Shown: one piece after another, positions 1 to 5,833 of the stretch | Layout: every line of letters begins with the position of its first letter | How positions within the stretch are numbered: position 1 is the first letter of the stretch | From: an uncultured Archangium sp. | GTDB lineage: Bacteria; Myxococcota; Myxococcia; Myxococcales; Myxococcaceae | Direction: 5' to 3' | Assembly: GCA_946479335.1 (NCBI GenBank) | Contig: CAMLFP010000351.1 | Span: 1 to 5,833 of the forward strand | Length of the DNA: 5,833 bases | The notes under the pieces: generated by a model | Told to the model about the DNA's origin: nothing | The model's database searches: none | What the model saw: the letters and a program-made list of their open reading frames with translations, nothing else | Translations under genes and position numbers: made by a program

Positions 1-353
1 GCGGTTCGCCGGTCGGTTCGGCGCCGAGCAGCCGCGGGATGGCGGTGGTGGAGCACTTCGCCGCCCGCGTCGGTGGTGTCGTTCACGCACAGCCCCTCGC
101 TGCGCAGACAGCGCTGGCCCGCCGGGCACTCGGCGTCGGTGGTGCAGCCGGTCGAGCCATCCATCACCGTCGGCGTCATGCAGTGGCCGTCGATGCAGCT
201 CTGGCCCAACGCGCAGTCGGTCTCCGTCACGCAGGTCGGCGTGGAGTCGCCGCTGTCTTCGGTGTTCGGACCCTTCGGCTGGCAGGTACAGCCGGCCACC
301 AGGAACATCGAGAAGCTGAGCAGCCAGGGGCGAATCGAGAGCGGGCGCGGCAT
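1..353 (-). CDS. Cys-rich lipoprotein, N-terminal part, suspected frameshift
   Basis: This is the start of an exported lipoprotein that runs off the left edge. The ATG at 353-351 begins a short basic N-terminus, then a hydrophobic stretch ending in a lipobox VAGC with the lipidated Cys at residue 22. Two Cys-rich units follow: Cys 41, 47, 53, 58 and Cys 70, 76, 82, 89, each of the form CxxxxDCxxGQxCxxGxC. Such disulfide-rich units are common in myxobacterial surface lipoproteins of unknown function. From about residue 100 (base 56 downwards) this frame turns into an Arg/His-rich string typical of out-of-frame GC-rich DNA. The frame one base away continues plausibly as CSTTAIPRLLGAEPTGEP to the edge, so one extra base near 56 is suspected. 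The ribosome binding site is weak: an AGGA lies directly against the ATG. It is divergent from prfC. The lipoprotein nature is well supported; the function is unknown. Confidence 0.7.
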   Translation of the reverse strand, partial: MPRPLSIRPWLLSFSMFLVAGCTCQPKGPNTEDSGDSTPTCVTETDCALGQSCIDGHCMTPTVMDGSTGCTTDAECPAGQRCLRSEGLCVNDTTDAGGEVLHHRHPAAARRRTDRRT

Positions 354-450
354 TCCTGAATGGGGAGTGCCGCGAGCGGGCAGGGTGCAGGCAATTTCCA
401 TACACACGCGATGTTTCCCATGCCCTCACGAGCGGATAAGGGCCCCGCGC
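354..450. other. Divergent intergenic region between lipoprotein gene and prfC
   Basis: This 97-base spacer must carry the promoters of two divergent genes. I see no convincing -35/-10 pair in either direction. The only clear signal is the purine-rich AAGGG just before prfC. The reading frame of prfC stays open across this spacer and into the lipoprotein gene, but without a credible start. Confidence 0.5.
438..442 (+). promoter_or_regulatory. Ribosome binding site of prfC
   Basis: AAGGG lies 8 bases before the ATG at 451, a normal Shine-Dalgarno spacing. It supports that start over in-frame starts further upstream, which would overlap the opposite-strand lipoprotein gene. Confidence 0.5.
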
Positions 451-2079
<1,629 letters not shown>

Positions 2080-2093
2080 CCGGAGGGTGAGGC

Positions 2094-3701
2094 ATGGAGA
2101 AGTTGCAGCAACTCCTCGACGACGGGATCATCGACGAGGTCTACAACCAGCTGAAGACGGGCAAGGAAGCCGAAGTGTGGCTCGTGAGCCACCGCGGCGA
2201 AGCGGTGGCCGCCAAGCTCTACAAGGAGCGCGAGTTCCGCAACTTCAAGAACGATGCGGGCTACCGCGAGGGCCGCTCCGTGCGGAACTCGCGCACGCAG
2301 CGCGCCATCAACAAGGGCTCGAAGTTCGGGCGCGAGGCGTCGGAGGAGGCGTGGAAGACCGCCGAGGCCGACGCGATGGAGACGTTGCACAAGCTCGGCG
2401 TGCACGTGCCGAAGCCGGTCATGTTCTACGACGGCGTGCTGCTGATGGAGGTCATCGGCGACGCGGAAGGGCGCGTCGCGCCGCGGCTGGTGGAGGCGAA
2501 CATCTCGCGTGAGCAGGCGGGCGCGTTCTACGAGCGGCTGCGCGGCGACGTGGTGAAGATGCTCGCCGCCGACCTGATTCACGGCGACCTGTCGGAGTTC
2601 AACATCCTGTTGGGCGCGAACGGGCCGATCATCATCGACTTCCCGCAGATCGTCACCGCGGCGAAGAACTCGCAGAGCGAGCAGTACTTCAGGCGAGACC
2701 TCGGCAACCTGTTGCGCTTCTTCTCGGGCATCGACCCCGCGCTGTCGGAACGACATGGCGGCGACGCCGATGACATCTGGCGCGCGTACGTGCGACGGCA
2801 CCTCTCGCCGCACTACGTGCCCGGCGCGCGCGGTGGCGCGAAGCACCACGGAGGCGGCCCTCGACGCGAGTTCTCGCCGCGGAACGACGGCGGGGCTCCA
2901 GCGCGTCAAGAGTCTCCGCGGCGCAATGAGGGGCGTGGTCCGTCGCGCCGTGAGTTCTCACCGCGCAACGACGGCGCGTCACGCTCGCGTCAGGATTCCT
3001 CGTCGCGCGACAGCGGCGCGCCGCAACAGCGCCGCGAGTCCGCTCCGCGCGATGGCGGCGGAGCACAACCGCGTCGTGAGTTCTCGCCGCGCGATGGCGG
3101 CGGAGCGCAACCGCGCCGTGAGTTCTCCCCGCGCAATGACGACGCGTCACGCGCACGTCAGGATTCGTCATCGCGCGACGCCGGTGCGCCGCAACCGCGC
3201 CGCGAGTTTTCTCCGCGCAATGAGGGTGCGTCACAACAGCGTCGTGAGTTCTCTCCTCGCAACGACAGCGCGTCACAACCGCGTCGTGAGTTCTCACCGC
3301 GCAACGACGACGCGTCACGCGCGCGTCAGGATTCTTCGTCGCGCGACAGCAGTGCGCCGCACCAACGCCACGAGTCCGCTCCGCGCAATGAGGGTGCGTC
3401 ACAACAGCGTCGTGAGTTCTCTCCGCGCAACGACAGCGCGTCACAGGCGCGTCAGGATGCTTCGTCGCGCGACAGCGGTGCCCCGCACCAACGCCACGAG
3501 TCCGCTCCGGGAAACAACGGTGCGTCGCAACCACGTCGTGAGTTTTCTCCACGGAATGACCGCGCGTCTCAGCCGCGTCGTGAGTTCTCCCCGCGCAGCG
3601 ACGGTGGCGGTGTTCGCGGCGCGCCGTCAGGCAAGCCGTCGTTCGACACGCGCGACAACCGCGGCGGTGGTCATCGTCGGCGGCCCAAACGGCACTTCTG
3701 A
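2094..3701 (+). CDS. RIO-family atypical protein kinase with Arg/Ser-rich repeat tail
   Basis: This is a 535-residue protein with a RIO kinase domain at about residues 1-240. The nucleotide-binding loop is KTGKEAEV (21-28), the ATP-anchoring Lys is K41 in AAKLYK, the catalytic loop is HGDLSEFN (163-170, Asp165 and Asn170), and the metal-binding Asp is D182 in IIIDFPQ. All key catalytic residues are intact. In archaea and eukaryotes RIO proteins act in small-subunit ribosome maturation; the bacterial group is little studied and its substrate is not known to me. After a Gly/His-rich linker, residues 257-508 are 18 tandem 14-residue units rich in Arg, Ser, Pro, Asp and Gly. A 27-residue basic end follows, finishing HRRRPKRHF. 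The tail is more than half the protein and is surely disordered. The ATG has a strong GGAGGG 6 bases upstream, and the gene lies 14 bases after prfC. Arg codons in the tail are often CGT, which is rare in the kinase part. Kinase assignment is firm; the role is inference. Confidence 0.93.
   Translation: MEKLQQLLDDGIIDEVYNQLKTGKEAEVWLVSHRGEAVAAKLYKEREFRNFKNDAGYREGRSVRNSRTQRAINKGSKFGREASEEAWKTAEADAMETLHKLGVHVPKPVMFYDGVLLMEVIGDAEGRVAPRLVEANISREQAGAFYERLRGDVVKMLAADLIHGDLSEFNILLGANGPIIIDFPQIVTAAKNSQSEQYFRRDLGNLLRFFSGIDPALSERHGGDADDIWRAYVRRHLSPHYVPGARGGAKHHGGGPRREFSPRNDGGAPARQESPRRNEGRGPSRREFSPRNDGASRSRQDSSSRDSGAPQQRRESAPRDGGGAQPRREFSPRDGGGAQPRREFSPRNDDASRARQDSSSRDAGAPQPRREFSPRNEGASQQRREFSPRNDSASQPRREFSPRNDDASRARQDSSSRDSSAPHQRHESAPRNEGASQQRREFSPRNDSASQARQDASSRDSGAPHQRHESAPGNNGASQPRREFSPRNDRASQPRREFSPRSDGGGVRGAPSGKPSFDTRDNRGGGHRRRPKRHF
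2862..3617 (+). repeat. 18 tandem 42-bp repeats encoding a 14-residue Arg/Ser-rich unit
   Basis: The array lies inside the RIO kinase gene. All 18 units are exactly 42 bases with no insertion or deletion, so the protein period is exactly 14. Ten units (1, 3, 6, 7, 9, 10, 11, 14, 17, 18) are type A, consensus RREFSPRNDxASQP. Four (4, 8, 12, 15) are type B, consensus RQDSSSRDSGAPxQ. Three (5, 13, 16) are type C, R(R/H)ESAPRxxGAxQ. Unit 2 is a divergent RQESPRRNEGRGPS. Type B units recur every 4, 4 and 3 units. Bases 3213-3275 and 3381-3443 match over 63 bases with one mismatch, which indicates duplication of a four-unit (168-base) block. Eleven of the 18 units open with the Arg codon CGT. Confidence 0.95.
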
Positions 3702-3726
3702 AACTGGCGAGACTCCGCGGCGCGCC

Positions 3727-3741
3727 TAACCTCGCCCGACA
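3727..3741 (+). promoter_or_regulatory. Possible -10 box for a leaderless transcript of the Gre-like gene
   Basis: TAACCT (3727-3732) fits a TANNNT -10 element. The ATG begins 9 bases after its last base, near where transcription would start. There is no Shine-Dalgarno sequence between it and the ATG. A -35 at 3704-3709 (CTGGCG, 17-base spacer) is weak. This is inferred from spacing only. Confidence 0.35.
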
Positions 3742-4193
3742 TGGACAAGGCGTTCCTCACCAGCCAGCTGCAGACGAAGTTGAAGGCCATCTACGACCAG
3801 GCGCTCCGGGCGGCGGAAGACGCGCGCACCGACGCGAAGAGCGGCGCGCCGCGCGCGGTGAACCTCGCGGCGGCCACGCGGACGCGACTGGAAGCTGCCG
3901 AGGCTGCGTGGGCATCGGTGGCCGACTTCAAGCCCGCCGCGTTGGCGAAGGGTGAGCGCATCAAGTTGGGCGCGCTGGTCGAGGTCGAAGACGGCGAGGG
4001 CGGCAAGACGTTGTTCCTCGCGCCCGCGGGCGCCGGTGAAGAGCTCACCGGCCCCGACGGCGACGGCATCTTTCAGGTCGTCACGCCCGGCTCACCGCTG
4101 GGGCGTGGCCTGATGGGCAAGAAGGTCGGCGACGTCGTGGAGGTGATGGTGAAGGGTGAGCTCACCGAGTGGGACGTCACCTGGGCCGCGTGA
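3741..4193 (+). CDS. GreA/GreB-like transcription factor, divergent tip
   Basis: This is a 150-residue cytoplasmic protein. The C-terminal half matches the GreA/GreB C-terminal domain, an FKBP-like fold that binds at the RNA polymerase secondary channel. It shows LGALVEVED at 76-84 and the hallmark SPLGRGLMGKKVGD at 118-131, then VVEVMV. The N-terminal half (about 1-60) is Ala/Arg/Glu-rich and predicted helical, consistent with a Gre-type coiled-coil hairpin. The acidic hairpin tip that supports transcript cleavage in GreA (GDLxENAEY) is not seen; the equivalent place, about residues 28-42, reads ARTDAKSGAPRAVNL. The protein may therefore bind polymerase without stimulating cleavage, as some Gre homologues do. 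No Shine-Dalgarno sequence precedes the ATG, so it may be leaderless. It lies 39 bases after the RIO kinase gene and converges on the next gene with 4 bases between stop codons. The family call is firm; the exact subfamily is not. Confidence 0.85.
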   Translation: MDKAFLTSQLQTKLKAIYDQALRAAEDARTDAKSGAPRAVNLAAATRTRLEAAEAAWASVADFKPAALAKGERIKLGALVEVEDGEGGKTLFLAPAGAGEELTGPDGDGIFQVVTPGSPLGRGLMGKKVGDVVEVMVKGELTEWDVTWAA

Positions 4194-4206
4194 GCGCTCA
4201 GCGCTC
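4192..4206. terminator. Small hairpin between convergent genes, possible terminator
   Basis: GAGCGC, a TCA loop, then GCGCTC form a perfect 6-base stem with a 3-base loop. It spans the stop codons of the Gre-like gene and the opposing lipoprotein gene. No T-run follows on either strand, so intrinsic termination is doubtful. Confidence 0.25.
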
Positions 4207-4926
4207 CAGCATTTCCGTGCCGAGCTTGGCGCCGCCGGGCTGTGCCCACGAGCCGTTCAGCTTCGCGCCCGCGACCTCGTAGACGACGGTACCCGCGCTC
4301 TTGTCGTCGGCGCCCCAGCCCACGATGAGCGAGTCGCCGTGCTTGATGCCGACGCCCGCGTACGAGGCGCCGCTCTCCAGCTTCCACTTCACGTTGTACG
4401 TGTCGCCGTTGGGCGCGATGTCGACGGTGCCGGTGTACGCCGGGCCGCCGTTCGGCGTGGTGGCGCCGGTGATCTTGTACGTGCCGTTCAACCCGTCAGG
4501 CCCCGACAGCGTCTCGGTGCCGACGAAGTTGCCGGTGACCGCCGTGGCCCAGCGCCCGTCGAGCGCGCCGCCGTTCACCTTGTAGACGACGACGCCGTAG
4601 TTCGCGCCGAGGCCCCAGCCCACGCCCAGCACGCCGTCAGCCAGCAGGCCCACGCCGCTGTACGGCGGGCTGTTCGGCAGCGACCACTTGATGGTGTGCA
4701 CCGCGCCGGGCGCGATCTCCACGGTGCCGGTGTAGCCACCGCCGCCACCCGGGTTCGAGGCCGAGGCGATGGTGTACTTGCCCCCGACGCCCACGTTGGG
4801 CGGCGGCGCGGCGACCTTCGGGGCCACCGCGGGCGCCGGCGTCACGGGCGCGGCGGCTTCTTCTTTCTTGCAGGAGGTGAACGCGACAACGACACAGCCG
4901 AGGCACAGCAGTGAGTGTCTATTCAT
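4198..4926 (-). CDS. Lipoprotein with duplicated beta-rich GVGW/VVY domain
   Basis: This is a 242-residue exported protein of unknown function. The N-terminus (MNRHSLLCLGCVVVAFTSC) is a hydrophobic signal peptide ending in a somewhat atypical lipobox (FTSC), with the probable lipidated Cys at 19. Lys at 20-21 and the lack of Asp after the Cys suggest an outer-membrane destination. An Ala/Pro-rich tether (about 24-44) follows, then two copies of one domain at about 48-140 and 147-240. Both share GxYxI, YTGTVxIAP, xxKWxL, YxGVG, VGWG, VVYxV, a GALDGRW-like motif and GTExL, with equivalent residues 99-101 apart (W81/W181, W104/W204, W126/W227). The pattern suggests beta-sandwich or barrel repeats. 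The ATG at 4926 fits the signal peptide; the frame is open further upstream, but that part crosses the divergent gene. A GGAGG (4943-4939) lies 12 bases upstream, farther than usual. It is convergent with the Gre-like gene. Confidence 0.85.
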   Translation of the reverse strand: MNRHSLLCLGCVVVAFTSCKKEEAAAPVTPAPAVAPKVAAPPPNVGVGGKYTIASASNPGGGGGYTGTVEIAPGAVHTIKWSLPNSPPYSGVGLLADGVLGVGWGLGANYGVVVYKVNGGALDGRWATAVTGNFVGTETLSGPDGLNGTYKITGATTPNGGPAYTGTVDIAPNGDTYNVKWKLESGASYAGVGIKHGDSLIVGWGADDKSAGTVVYEVAGAKLNGSWAQPGGAKLGTEMLER

Positions 4927-4983
4927 GGTGCGCGACAGCCTCCGGCATCGCGCCGTCAATGGCCAGCGGCTTAGACTCCGCGC
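4927..4983. promoter_or_regulatory. Divergent promoter region of lipoprotein and Cys-rich genes
   Basis: These 57 bases drive two divergent genes. On the plus strand TAGACT (4972-4977) fits a TANNNT -10 box. It ends 6 bases before the ATG at 4984, so the transcript would start at or beside the start codon. No plus-strand Shine-Dalgarno sequence is seen. On the minus strand TTGACG (4959-4954) resembles a -35 box, but no matching -10 lies downstream. No clear -35 is seen for the plus-strand gene. Confidence 0.4.
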
Positions 4984-5229
4984 ATGTTCGGGGCCCGTGG
5001 GTGGTTGGTGGTGGTTGCGCTCGTGTCGGGCAGCGCTTACGCCGGTGACTCGAAGTCCGCGCCCGTCGCGCAGGTGTCGCGCGAGGTGCTCTTCAACGTG
5101 AAGACCCACAAGTTCCACGCGCCATCGTGCGAGTGGGCGCGCAAGTGCACGCGCCACTGCGTGCGCCTCACGCGCGACGAGGCCCAGAAGCGCGGCGGCG
5201 TGCCGTGCAAGGTGTGTGGCGGGCGCTGA
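4984..5229 (+). CDS. Small exported Cys-rich protein, Ada-like zinc-binding pattern
   Basis: This is an 81-residue protein. Residues 1-20 form a signal peptide (hydrophobic LVVVALVSGS, then AYA before the likely cleavage site). The mature part holds one compact pattern: VKTHKFH at 39-45, Cys49 in APSCEWA, Cys55, Cys59, then LTRDEAQKRGG and a terminal PCKVCGG with Cys75 and Cys78. The order 'fHxxxC ... V.l.s.eEA...G..PCkvC' resembles the Ada-type metal-binding module and small periplasmic proteins that carry it in delta-proteobacteria. Five Cys plus His45 could bind a metal or form disulfides. There is no DNA-repair domain, and export argues against an Ada-like methyl acceptor role. The start is supported by the signal peptide and a TANNNT box at leaderless distance. 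Its TGA abuts the opposing stop at 5230-5232. The function is unknown. Confidence 0.75.
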   Translation: MFGARGWLVVVALVSGSAYAGDSKSAPVAQVSREVLFNVKTHKFHAPSCEWARKCTRHCVRLTRDEAQKRGGVPCKVCGGR

Positions 5230-5833
5230 TCAGAACGGCCAGCGGAACGGCGGCGGCGTCTGCGCGCCGAGTGCTTCGCCCGGGCGCAGCACCTTCGCGA
5301 TGCCACCGACGCGCTCGGGGAACGGGTCGGCGTCTTCATTCTCCTCATACGGAGACGCACCCTCGACGACCTCGCCCGGATAGCCCGGATATTTCGGGCC
5401 CATCCCTTCGCGCCAGTACCAGGGCGCGCCGCCGTCGGCGCACGGCACGAGTGACTTCGCCTTGAGCACCTTCGCGTAGCGCAGGGCCTGCGGGCCGTCG
5501 GCCATCAACTGCTGCGGCGTCGTCAGCTCCCGCTGCGGCACGTTGACGAGGAACGCGTCCAACGTGGTGAAGCTGAAGAAGATGGGCTTCAACTTGAAGC
5601 CGCGCACGCCGCAGAAGAGGTGCTTCACCGGCTTCATCTTCTTCGCCACCGCGTCCATCGAGCCGCGCGCGTCGTCGCCGGAGTCGGCGAAGAACGCGTA
5701 GCTCTCGCGCGGCGTCTCCACCCGCCAGGTCGAGCCGATGTTGCGCAGCGCCGGGTACACGCCCTCCGACGCGGTGGGCTGCTCGCCGAAGAACGGCAGC
5801 AGGTCCGACCTTATGCGCGCGTTGACGCGGTTG
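5230..5833 (-). CDS. C-terminal part of a possible MBL-fold protein, truncated by window edge
   Basis: The frame is open from the right edge to a TGA at 5232-5230, giving 200 residues of a longer protein. A GTG at 5760 is in frame, but coding sequence clearly continues above it (RSDLLPFFGEQPTASEG), so it is probably internal. Visible blocks include SYAFFADSGDDARGSMD, HLFCGVRGF, LTTPQQLMADGPQALRYAKVL, then KSLVPCADGGAPWYWREG, and an acidic, Pro-rich end finishing PPPFRWPF. The ADSGDD segment followed by an alpha/beta run and a late 'lvPyadGga' segment recalls the C-terminal half of UlaG-like metallo-beta-lactamase-fold hydrolases, where the Asp is a metal ligand. The metal-binding His motif would lie outside the window, so this is only a suggestion. 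No signal peptide can be judged. It is convergent with the small Cys-rich gene, with no bases between stop codons. Confidence 0.7.
   Translation of the reverse strand, partial: NRVNARIRSDLLPFFGEQPTASEGVYPALRNIGSTWRVETPRESYAFFADSGDDARGSMDAVAKKMKPVKHLFCGVRGFKLKPIFFSFTTLDAFLVNVPQRELTTPQQLMADGPQALRYAKVLKAKSLVPCADGGAPWYWREGMGPKYPGYPGEVVEGASPYEENEDADPFPERVGGIAKVLRPGEALGAQTPPPFRWPF

Noticed and set aside
73..450. In-frame extension of prfC upstream to base 73
   Set aside because: It overlaps the opposite-strand lipoprotein with a clear lipobox, has no RF3 similarity, and AAGGG plus the RF3 N-terminus support the ATG at 451.
2689..3552. Long minus-strand frame (287 codons) through the repeat array
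   Set aside because: It has the same cause; the His/Arg/Thr/Cys-rich periodic product mirrors the repeat and has no credible start context.
2862..3617. CRISPR array
   Set aside because: The 42-base units are directly adjacent with no unique spacers, lie in frame within a gene and diverge gradually; they are protein-coding repeats.
2755..3729. Long plus-strand frame (324 codons) overlapping the RIO gene
   Set aside because: It is a shadow of the 42-base repeat: a stop-free unit stays stop-free in every copy. It has no ribosome binding site, no domain, and only Arg/Ala/Ser-rich filler.
4156..4914. Plus-strand frame (252 codons) antisense to the duplicated-domain lipoprotein
   Set aside because: The minus strand has a signal peptide, lipobox and internal domain repeat; the plus frame is Arg/Ala/Val filler overlapping the Gre-like gene.
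4927..5157. N-terminal extension of the 4198-4926 lipoprotein to base 5157
   Set aside because: The extension is Arg-rich, crosses the divergent exported gene, and would bury the signal peptide that starts at 4926.
5226..5233. Palindrome CTGATCAG at the convergent stop codons
   Set aside because: It mostly follows from two abutting TGA stops on opposite strands; it is too short and without a T-run to be a terminator.

Overview
The window is very GC-rich, gene-dense chromosomal DNA from what looks like a Myxococcota (myxobacterial) genome. This rests on the codon bias, on two secreted lipoproteins with features common in that phylum (one with Cys-rich CxxDxxCxxGxxC repeats), and on a bacterial RIO-type kinase next to translation genes. 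No tool was run, so the taxonomic placement is inference. No rRNA, tRNA, CRISPR array, IS element or phage gene is visible, and no stretch over 300 bases lacks a gene.

Layout: (1) 1-353, minus strand: N-terminal part of a Cys-rich lipoprotein, with a suspected frameshift near base 56. (2) 354-450: divergent intergenic region. (3) 451-2079, plus: prfC, peptide chain release factor 3. (4) 2094-3701, plus: a RIO-family protein kinase with a long disordered C-terminal tail made of 18 consecutive 14-residue repeats (bases 2862-3617). (5) 3741-4193, plus: a small GreA/GreB-like protein whose usual acidic tip is not recognisable. (6) 4198-4926, minus: a lipoprotein with a duplicated beta-rich domain. 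(7) 4984-5229, plus: a small exported Cys-rich protein with an Ada-like zinc-binding pattern. (8) 5230-5833, minus: the C-terminal 200 residues of a protein that may belong to the metallo-beta-lactamase fold, running off the right edge.

How the genes fit together: prfC and the RIO kinase gene are 14 bases apart and the second has a strong ribosome binding site, so they are probably co-transcribed. The Gre-like gene follows 39 bases later but has no Shine-Dalgarno sequence. It is instead preceded by a TANNNT box at leaderless distance, so it may have its own promoter. The cluster therefore joins a translation-termination GTPase, a kinase whose archaeal and eukaryotic relatives work in ribosome maturation, and an RNA-polymerase-binding protein. 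The rest is envelope or secreted proteins in convergent and divergent arrangement.

The strongest candidate for something undescribed is the RIO kinase tail: a strictly in-register 14-residue Arg/Ser-rich repeat resembling eukaryotic RS domains in composition, fused to a kinase that could phosphorylate it.
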